A stretch of 64,000 nucleotides of DNA from Mixophyes australis. Its lineage: Eukaryota; Chordata; Amphibia; Anura; Limnodynastidae. The DNA is taken from the NCBI GenBank assembly GCA_036250195.1, contig JAVHZZ010000009.1, forward strand, positions 97,532,271 to 97,596,270, in the 5' to 3' direction. Shown here piece by piece: positions 55,761-64,000 of the stretch. The position numbers were made by a program, and so were the translations under genes. The first letter of the stretch is position 1; every line of letters starts with the position of its first letter. Below the pieces are notes generated by a model. That model worked only from the letters and a program-made list of their open reading frames with translations. It searched no databases and was not told where the DNA came from.

Positions 55761-58229
55761 AGATGATTCTGTTATCAGAGTGAGCTATCCCCACAATCAT
55801 ACTATGTTCCAGTTGTGTTTAGTAACTGAGACAAGATATACTTAGCCTTGTGGCAGATTTTAACATTCCTTCCTCTAATGTCCATTTTCCAACTCCCAAA
55901 CCTCTGCTGAGAGCCTCCAGGAAGTTTCAAGCTTTGAAGCTATGTATAGTTACATAGATTCAAACCGACCATAGAGCTAAAGGCTCATGGTGAAGGATAG
56001 GCTTAAAACTGTCTAGGATATTGGGTGTTACCTCTCTATGCCCTATTGTTAGTATCATAAGAGCAGCTATTCTTTCCTTTTTGTCATGATAGTGACTATT
56101 TCATGCAGTTGAGTCCCTGGTGATCTCATTCCTTTGTCTGAAGTAAGTGGGTAACCACAACTTGAAGAGATCCATTCGATTTTCAAGGGCAACATTAAGT
56201 TGAGTGCAATGGCCCTCAAAAATATTGCATTAGGTGAAAGGGTCTAAACTACTATCATATTAGGTTCCAAAATGATCTTTGTTTTTTTTTATATCATTAC
56301 CTGTAAGAGGTTGATTTAAAAAGATCAAATATTTTCTACTATTGTTGCTTGGCGCTAAGATAGACCACTCTTATAATCTTGTGCTGGTGCACCAATAGTA
56401 TTTCCTAATGGTGTTGGGGAGTACTCCAGTGTGCGTACCACTGTGTGACTTGCTGATCAAGTGGTGGTACAGTGAATTCCAAGTCAGATAAATCAGCTTG
56501 GTACCCAGCTATACTGCCACTTTCCCAGTTGTATACACAAACCTGCTTCATGGGTATAGACCCTGTAGAGTCCACTCTAGGATTATTTTTGGATAACTCT
56601 TTTATGGAGTTTGAAAGATCAGTAATTAAACCCTGCATATTCATGATCATCTGGGCTCTACTTTCTAAATACTGATTTAATTGTGCCATATGGTCTTCAG
56701 TAGCAGCAATCTGATCATCTGCAGTATTAAGTTCCATACATAACTTAGTGATATGTTTTTTTTCTACACAGTCTTCCTGATTTAATACATTAACCTTCAT
56801 ATTTTTCGCTATCATTTCTGCATTTTACAGTCTCCAAATGGTTTCCTCAAAAACCTGTACTAGTTTAGCCAACATTTGGAACTTCCTTTCCATTTTTTTT
56901 AATCACAATCCACTTATTAATAAACCATTTGTCATGACAATAAACCTGGTCCAAGAGTTGTGACCATAAATTTTCTCCAGATGAATATATTGTGTTAAGC
57001 ATACTTCCTTTTGCAAGCTTTTTGCTATTAAGAAAATCCATATCTATCTTAAGCTTGATGAACCTCTCAACTGCATTAGTGACCTGTGTGTATACCTCCT
57101 CTATTTGTGTGGAAAACAGGCAAAAAAGCGACTAATAACTTTACCTGGGTAAACACTACACACCATCTACTCAGATTTTCCAATGTGTCAACAAAGCAAA
57201 TACCCGCTAAACAATTTCAAAGGTGAATTTCTGCTGGAAATATCAGGTTGAGATGGCTTTAATGAAGAGCAGGGTGAAAGTGTCGCTACCCTGCAAGAAA
57301 AAAAAAAACAGAGTATAACAGCAGCACCTCTGGTAGCACAAAGGTATTGCAGGCCTGATTCAAAATAAGGACAGTCCTAACAACAACCAACTTTCAGTCC
57401 CTATTCCACCTTTACAAAAAATATTAGAACATTAACCATAGGCAGACTGTTCCTATGCTCTCTTGAGATGATTCTACAGTTATTAAAGGCAATTTGTCTC
57501 ACCGTTATGGAAAAAAAAACAATACAGAAGAAGTTTAGCTGCAATTAACTATGTATCCTCTAGGCCTTTGAAGATAACAATTAAAGCAGTTTGTGTGTGG
57601 CTTGACATTTGTAATAGGAATGGGGGTGGTGGGTTATTCCTCATAATAATTAGACACGTGCCATACATTTTTGCTAAAAACTAATCTCAATTACTGGGAA
57701 ATAATGCAATTTGCAGCTTATCCGCTATTGTTGTCATGTCAAAATTACTTACATACCTGTGCAATCTCAGATGTTCTAACAACATCACCTTTTTCACTCA
57801 ACCTTTTAAAACATTCGCCTTATACCATTACAACCCAGGACAGTGGATCCCATCTATGAGGCTGACGCCTCTGAACTAAGAATCTGTGATAGCAACTCAC
57901 GCAATTCCCTTGTTTGACCGGGCTCTATACAGCCCATATATATCCACATACAATAGCACACAGAACCATGATAGTAGCTAAATCCCCACAGTTCAGTTAT
58001 CAAACCCACTATAATGTATTACAAAAAGAGACAAACCATCCATTTATCCTTCCTCTCAGTTATCAGAGACTCCTTTTACTTTATAGAGATAACTCAGAGA
58101 TCATATATACAGTACATATAATCTGTACATACATTATATTATAGTTTACAAGGCAAGATATTATAAGATGCTACTATTACATACTTATTCAATCTTTTTT
58201 GTGTATACATTTAACTAAAGAGAACCTTT
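55761..58229. other. Unassigned sequence with possible retroviral leader
   Basis: Apart from the coiled-coil frame nothing is recognised. A short segment at 57312-57345 (aacagcagcacctctggt) also occurs in the gypsy LTR at 9319-9337, a small shared word of unknown meaning. Confidence 0.35.
56405..56815 (-). pseudogene. Coiled-coil open frame, possibly Gag-like
   Basis: The 136-codon frame is rich in Glu, Asn, Gln, Met and Leu with heptad-like spacing between about residues 25 and 80 (ATEDHMAQLNQYLESRAQM), followed by a Pro/Trp-containing end. It lies upstream of the retroviral pol remnant on the same strand, so it may be its Gag region. No capsid motif or zinc knuckle is visible, so the identity is a guess. 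Confidence 0.3.
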
Positions 58230-60005
58230 AGCGTGTTAGCGTGTGTACCTATGTGTAGGTGCATGTATAAGGGTGTGTTTATATAAAGACAGAAATAACG
58301 TGTGTTTGCGTATGTGTGATATAAGTATTTTTCCTCTGTGTACCCGTGTCTACGTATATGTTGGGAAAGAACGAGCGAAAACAAGCATGCATGAGTGTGT
58401 ATGAGTGGAGAGGAATGTGAGTATGTGTGAGCTTGTTTACATATGTGTTGAGGAGAAGAGAGAGCTTGTGCAAGTATGCATTAGTGTGTGTAAGTATATA
58501 GGAAGAACATGTGACAGTTATGTATGTAAGCACAGAGGATTGAAGTAGAGAGAGGGAGAAAGAGCGGGAAGATGGAGAGATAGATACTAGGACAGCCTCC
58601 AATGCAGATTAGGTACAGTTAATGTCAACATGAAGAATATTGCATTGCAAAATTAGGGTTGAAACAGTATTGAATTGCAGCGTTAGGGTGGAAGCCAGTG
58701 GTTGAAGTGGGGATATATACGATGGTATGCCTTACCGCCACTTCTCCTACTGCCTTCATTGTAAAACTATTAAATTCCGTTCACTTATATTCTAATTATA
58801 TTTTTCATACTGCCTGAGAGAACCCACGCTGTGATCTTGGACTTGAACGTATAAGATATAAGAACATTTGCGTTCCATTACCTCTGTACTAGTTTATTGT
58901 ACATTTTTTTCATATGCTTGTGCTAAAATAAGCAATTATATTTCCTGCGTAATTTAGGTTATTGATTGTGTGTTAGATGGGTTTATTCTTAAATATCGCC
59001 AAGTGAGAGAGTTTATCAAAGATAAGACAGGACAAGGGGTCTGGGCTAAACAAGGAGAGTAAACAAACTCTATACTATCCACTTTTGTTCTCTAGTCAAC
59101 AAGGACATTGCAGGATAGTACTCTAGCCCAGACTCCTAGACACCCTCTCCCCAGGGATCCAATGGTCACTAGTCAGCAGGGAGGTGCAAAAAAAGGCTAA
59201 ATGGAGATGGACCTTATATAGCCCGGACCTCATTCTCCAAGCCTGCACCTGTACTTAGATCTTCACCACCCCCACCAACTGCACATTGTGTCTTTATGAG
59301 CTGGCTTCCAGCTCACATTTTACCTGCAGCTGGTAACAATCATCCATTATGGCAGTGATGGGCAAACCACGGCCAGCGGGCCAGATCCGGCCCACTTAGA
59401 GGTTCTATCTGGCCCGCCAATATTTTAAAACATTTCATTAAAATATGCATAAAATTCTTAGGGCCGACCCTGTGTGTCAGAACCTTCATTTTTATGCCTT
59501 CCCAGCTATTTCCTCCATTACACTTCATCCTCCTTCCTAAAAGGACACTTCGTATGTCAATCACTCAAACACCTGCCCGCCCCCTAATGGCTGAAAGTCA
59601 TGTGAGAAGAGATGGGCTGGGCCATATACTAAGGCGGATTTCGATTGGCTGCTGTGTTGTCAGTTAGTGGCTCACCAGAAAGACGGATCTGCAACAACCT
59701 GCTGAAATAAGTTCTGTGTCTGTACAATCGCTGCACTTATAGGGGTAACACCACAATATAACACCCTCCCGTCCCATTCAAAAAATTTGTATTATATATT
59801 TCGATATTTGAGTTTTTTAATAAATTATATTGGCCCGCCTAAAGTTTTTCTTTTTTATTTGGCCCGCTCCTGAAAAAGTTTGCCCATCACTGCATTATGG
59901 GAATCCCATGGCCTTAGTCCGCCCCTCCGCGATGACATCATAATCAGGCGCCACTCACAGACGCCAGACCTCCCTTTTTGGAACTTCTTCACAGTAGTGT
60001 AGTTT
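58230..60005. repeat. Low-copy repeat, paralog of the hAT target region
   Basis: It aligns in order with 43480-43584 joined to 50451-51342: gtgtacctatgtg, agaaataacgtg, tatatgttgggaaagaacg, gagctggcttcc, gccagacctcccttttt. It is unoccupied where the other copy has the hAT-B insertion. It has extra sequence at about 58695-59240 and the MITE at 59353-59892. Confidence 0.7.
59353..59892. mobile_element. Non-autonomous hAT element (540 bp)
   Basis: Perfect 15-bp terminal inverted repeats, cagtgatgggcaaac and gtttgcccatcactg, are flanked by 8-bp duplications cattatgg (59345-59352 and 59893-59900). Subterminal parts repeat ggcccgc/gcgggcc words. No transposase frame is present, so it depends on a hAT transposase from elsewhere. 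The TIR differs from those of the two large hATs here. Confidence 0.92.
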
Positions 60006-60921
60006 TTAGTGAACATATCTTAAAGTGATTCTTCATCCACCCAAGTAAAGATAAACAGTAATGAGGAACTACCGCAAGGCAGATAAGAAAAATGAATCTA
60101 ATAAAAGGAAACAGTTATAGAGAAATACAGTGAGGATAAACTGTTATAATAAATTTAGTTTCCTTTCTTTTACAAGAGAATATAAGGCACACATGGAACT
60201 ATGAGATTTTCCATATACTTCTACTAATCACCAAAAACAAGTTTTTATTCATCTTGTGGTTAGTAAACAGAACAAGTATTGCCTCACTTTTACTAACAGT
60301 TGGGGATATTCCCACATATGTAGGAGGCTTGATATTCACTGCTTTGTTAGTTTGTTTTCCCTGCAGGATATCTTTCATTAGTCTTTTTTCTATGGCAACA
60401 TTCATAGCACATTGCACAATTACTATTGGAAATATTTGATACAATCACACAATAATATAGAGTTCGCTCGCTTGAATTTCTAAAGATTTCTGTGGGAAAC
60501 TATGAAGTTTACTGCACAATGTGGCACTAATAAGGTATTAACGTAATTTTGCTGATATAGTTCTTCCAGTTAGGTTACAATTGTATGACATGTATGTCTT
60601 TTTTTCGTCTTTGATGTAACGTTTTAAAACATTACACTGTCACATTCAACATATATGGTTTTCAAAAATTTCTGCTGGTAGATTATCTAAAAGTGTACCA
60701 ATGGAGGCAGCCATTTTGTGCTCTGAACATCAGGCATTAGGTACTTATTTTCTCATTTGTTTGTACTTTATGTTTCAATAATGTCACTAGTTCCTAATGA
60801 AATAATAGTCTGAATGCTAGTTAATGGCTGCATCCACTGTACGTAAGTGATGGGAATACTTTAAACAATGATCTTTTCTATAAGTTAGTATGTGTTGAGA
60901 CTAACAGTTTATAATTCCTGT
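60006..60921. other. Unassigned sequence
   Basis: AT-rich; I see no supported feature. Confidence 0.4.
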
Positions 60922-61094
60922 GGGTAAATCTATCAAGCTGCAGGTTTGAAAAAGTGGAGATATTGCCTATAGCAACCAATCATATTCTAGTTATCATTTA
61001 TTTAGTACATTCTATAAAATGACAGCTAGAATCTGATTGGTTGCTATCGGCAACATCTCTACTTTTTCAAACCAGCAGCTTGATAAGTTTACCC
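60922..61094. repeat. Palindromic MITE (173 bp)
   Basis: The left half (gggtaaatctatcaagctgc, ggtttgaaaaagtggagat, gcaaccaatcatattctag) is the reverse complement of the right half (ctagaatctgattggttgc ... agcttgataagtttaccc). The target duplication is not clear. A half copy lies at 52150-52221. Confidence 0.85.
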
Positions 61095-61267
61095 CCTGGT
61101 CTTACTTCACAGAAAGGAACATTTTTGCAACTAATGCAGGATGCAGGTGACAACTCACCACTTTGTGATCAAGTGTCACAATTAAACGCAGAAGCCACAT
61201 TGGATGAGCTATTTACATAGTCTTCAGTGCCTTTTGGGCTTCAGTAAAATGTCTATCGCTTGTATAG

Positions 61268-61672
61268 CTAAGGCTGGGTACATATTACAGGGATTTCAGA
61301 CGATTATCAGGCCAATCACATGATAAACGACCATACGGCCCGATATCGCATTAGTTTGTACGCTCAAACAATGAACGATTATTGTTCCTAAGCATGTCAT
61401 ATTGTTTGATTTGGTTTTTAAACCAGACTAAAAATCTTGTTCAAAGATGGAACAATGTTGTGCTGATTCTGTAGTGTATATGCACTCACGTCCAGCAGTG
61501 TCCATAGATCTCTATGGAGTGTACAGAGTCACGATGTTTTCAGCCAATGGTTATGACAGATGAAAAGCACATATTTGAAGGTAAATCATGTAAAATGTGT
61601 TTAGTGTGTACACTTGAATTGGCTGCTGATCGGGACTTTTTGTTTTTTTGTGTAGTTTGTACCCAACCTTAG
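61268..61672. repeat. MITE-like element with ctaaggctgggtac ends
   Basis: Ends ctaaggctgggtac and gtacccaaccttag are inverted with one mismatch, enclosing 405 bp without coding capacity. No unambiguous target duplication, so the class is open. Confidence 0.65.
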
Positions 61673-61914
61673 TCAGAAATGGAGACAGACTGTAAAAAAA
61701 AAGTTACGTTCTGACAAAACTTTATTTAGGAACTTTCAGCTGAGTAGAAAGAACAAACCAGGAGTTCTTCAGTTCTTCATCAGTCAACACCGTTCTCAGC
61801 ATGTCTCAGGACACAGGCAGGTACTGATATAGCCATATTTGTTGCAGAAAAGGGAAGGTATGTACTGTGAAAGGGAAATGTGAAATAGTAAATAATAAAT
61901 AACAACTATATATC

Positions 61915-61980
61915 TCAGTGTGTCAGACAACATATCTTGCCCCCACCTGGGGGGGCGAGATATGTGGTCTGACACACTGA
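61915..61980. other. Near-perfect 30-bp-stem hairpin
   Basis: tcagtgtgtcagac ... cttgccccc pairs with gggggcgag ... gtctgacacactga, with one mismatch, one G-U pair and a short loop. The size is like a microRNA precursor, but a minimal MITE or an inverted repeat of a LINE 3' end is equally possible. Confidence 0.7.
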
Positions 61981-62074
61981 ACTTATTTTAACGGAGTACT
62001 TAATCTTTGTTTCTCTTTTCACTCGTCTTATCTTTATTTTAAATATTTCACTGTTATAAGCCTAATAAATGTAA

Positions 62075-62092
62075 ATGTGTGTGTGTACGTGT

Positions 62093-62126
<34 letters not shown>
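62075..62126. repeat. (TG)n microsatellite
   Basis: A tgtg run on the left of the MITE at 62129. Related tgtgtacacgtgtgtgtgtg sequence continues at 62522-62544, so the MITE landed in the microsatellite. Confidence 0.95.
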
Positions 62127-62128
<2 letters not shown>

Positions 62129-62521
62129 CAGGGCCGGATTAACCCGAGGTCTAACTGGGCTATAGCCCAGGGGCCTCGGGCATCCAGGGGGCCCTTCAAC
62201 GTCCTCAGCAGCATTATTGATCGGTCGGGGGCGGGGGCGCCCCCGGCCCGATCGATGCTGCTGAGTACTGTCAGTGCAGTCCTCCGTCCCGGCGCGCTGT
62301 AGTCTGCTTACTGAGGATATCTCGCGAGAGTTCATGAACTCTCGCGAGATCTCCTCAGTAAGGAGCTTACAGCGCGCCGGGACGGAGGACTGCACTGACA
62401 GGTAAGTGCTTGGGGGGGTCCTCGCGGGGGGTGGGGGGCGGCGGACGGCTCACATTGGGGGCCTCGCGGGGAATGGAGGGCCCCTTAGCCCAGGGGCCTC
62501 CATTCCCTTAATCCGGCCCTG
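62129..62521. mobile_element. Non-autonomous hAT-like MITE (393 bp) with internal palindrome
   Basis: Ends cagggccggattaa and ttaatccggccctg are perfect inverted repeats. gtgtgtac at 62121-62128 and 62522-62529 fits an 8-bp duplication, although the site is repetitive. The core (about 62263-62402) is a long palindrome: gtcagtgcagtcctccgtcc ... ggacggaggactgcactgac, centred on gagttcatgaactc. The element is GC-rich compared with its surroundings and has no transposase. Confidence 0.88.
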
Positions 62522-62544
62522 GTGTGTACACGTGTGTGTGTGTC

Positions 62545-64000
62545 ATGGGGATGGTAGGGGACACAGAGCCCTAATTTTACCTGATTTTTAACTCTATTTA
62601 GTAAAATATAAAGACATATTAAGTGTTATCACTTAACATGTCTTTGTATTTTATTAAATAGTGTTAAAAAGCAGCTAACATTAGAGCTAACATAAATTTA
62701 AACCGTTCAAGTTCCCTAAAGTTTCCGGGGCCCCATCCATTTAGATTTACCATAACAACACTGTTTTTTCGAATAGAGCATAAGTCGGTGGCTTTACACA
62801 TTTCAGTAGTTGCTAAAACACCTTTTCCAAGATATTTAACTAGACCTCTTTGTGGCAAAGTTTTCCTTTAATAGCAATTTATGGTCTCTTATATTAAGAT
62901 TCCATTTTTCCTAAAGTCACACCATCATTATGCTTATTACAAGAAATACAAACCTTTGTCTTTTTAAACAGTATGTATATCTGGTTTACTGTCTATAAAG
63001 GGATATCCCTCTTACTTGCCCTCCTTGTGTAGCAAAGCTTTACCTGAAGTCAGAAGCTGCACGGAACTGAATAGAGCACTTGTTTCCAGCTCTCTGGGAG
63101 AACATAAGATGTTCCTGTGCTGCAAGTTCACAGTAGTGAAGTGCCCTACATATTAACTGAATAACCCAAAGGAATACAAAAAATATATAACCCTTTCATT
63201 ATTGTTACTATCACATACTGATCGTTTGTTAGATAAACATATTTATAGAGATAAGCTATGTTAGATTTGTATACAAAACAAAAATACAAAGAGCAAAATG
63301 AAAACATGAAGTATTGGTTCATATTTTGATCAAAACTTTTAAGCCTGTATTCCATCGTGAAGTCTACTTCGTTGTTTGCAGGTCCTACACTGACCTATAT
63401 GCTTCAAACATTATTAAAATGCAGTTAAAATCAGATGCACTCACCTCCCAGATATAGGGGCTTAAAGGACTGGCTTAAAAGACACACCCAAAAAGGCCTT
63501 ATATAGGCCTGATAGACAGATACTAAGTCACCATAAGGCAATATTTTGAAGCAGAATCAGAGAAGAAATAAGCTTGTGCTCGGTTAATCCCTTATTACAG
63601 TCATAAGGTTATATGGAGTGGGTTGAGAGCAAGCTGAATAGATAGTGACGTCATGCAGAGACACGCGTCCACATCTTCAATCTTGTGTCCTAAGTCAGCC
63701 TTCCACCACACACCTAAATGGAACAACGACAATATCTCATCTACTCTGCTACTATCACTTTCTTTGATTATACCTCATTGGCTGTGTGCAAAGCTGTTAT
63801 CATAGGCAGAGTTATACAATCGGCAGCTAGAATAACAAAGTGACACTTTAACCTCCAAATTTAAATAGAAAAGATAGACAAAGTTATTAAGGCTAAACTG
63901 GCTAAGACAAGAGCTAAGGAGCTAAAGAAGTTAAGAGAAGAATGGAATTTACTTGCAGTGCCTCAGATCTTTCATTAAATTTTGACATAAATTCTACAAC
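62545..64000. other. Unassigned sequence
   Basis: AT-rich; I see no supported gene, array or element end here. Confidence 0.4.

Noticed and set aside
53829..57300. Complete LTR-flanked endogenous retrovirus
   Set aside because: No pair of matching LTRs could be found on the two sides of the pol remnant.

Overview
The window looks like a stretch of a large, repeat-rich vertebrate genome, most likely an anuran amphibian. I infer this from the AT-rich, mostly non-coding sequence and from the mix of element classes: hAT transposons, L1-type LINEs, a DIRS/Ngaro-type tyrosine-recombinase retroelement, Penelope-like fold-back insertions, Ty3/gypsy and retrovirus-like remnants, and many palindromic MITEs. 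I found no host protein-coding gene, tRNA, rRNA or CRISPR array that I can support. The content is layered mobile DNA, and most of its coding regions are broken.

Layout. 1-1.6 kb: unassigned, with a MITE-like repeat. 1.6-6.0 kb: decayed L1-type LINE on the minus strand. 6.1-10.77 kb: decayed DIRS/Ngaro-like element on the plus strand (capsid-like piece, RNase H, tyrosine recombinase, SGNH-type domain). It is split by a minus-strand gypsy remnant (7.0-9.38 kb, with an LTR and a gag carrying in-frame minisatellites) and by a fold-back insertion (9,977-10,713, 16-bp target duplication). 11,866-18,828: complete hAT element (8-bp TSD gaacaaac) with a frameshifted transposase and tandem arrays on both sides of the gene. 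18.8-27.9 kb: mostly unassigned, with a MITE, an AAAG microsatellite, a LINE 3' end and a short TPRT-type insertion. 27,951-34,573: Penelope-like insertion (14-bp TSD) containing hAT copy 1 (TSD gtgataag), which itself contains a 2.1-kb solo LTR (TSD gaaag). 35,485-42,250 and 43,585-50,450: two almost identical hAT copies, each with an open 997-codon transposase. 50.4-60.0 kb: a repeat into which the second hAT inserted, gypsy integrase and retroviral pol remnants, a 30-bp minisatellite, and a second copy of the target repeat (58.2-60.0 kb) carrying a small hAT MITE. 60-64 kb: several MITEs and hairpins.

The most informative structure is the 8.1-kb tandem duplication from 34,151 to 50,450. 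The middle hAT has the left target duplication of one insertion (gtataaat) and the right target duplication of another (gtgataag), while the outer copies are flanked by matching pairs (gtgataag for copy 1; gtataaat for copy 3). This is the signature of unequal exchange between two directly repeated hATs. Diagnostic bases place the crossover in the last 93 bp of the element, next to a 12-bp-stem hairpin. Both hAT subfamilies also carry tandem arrays upstream and downstream of the transposase, so these transposons act as carriers and possible seeds of satellite DNA.
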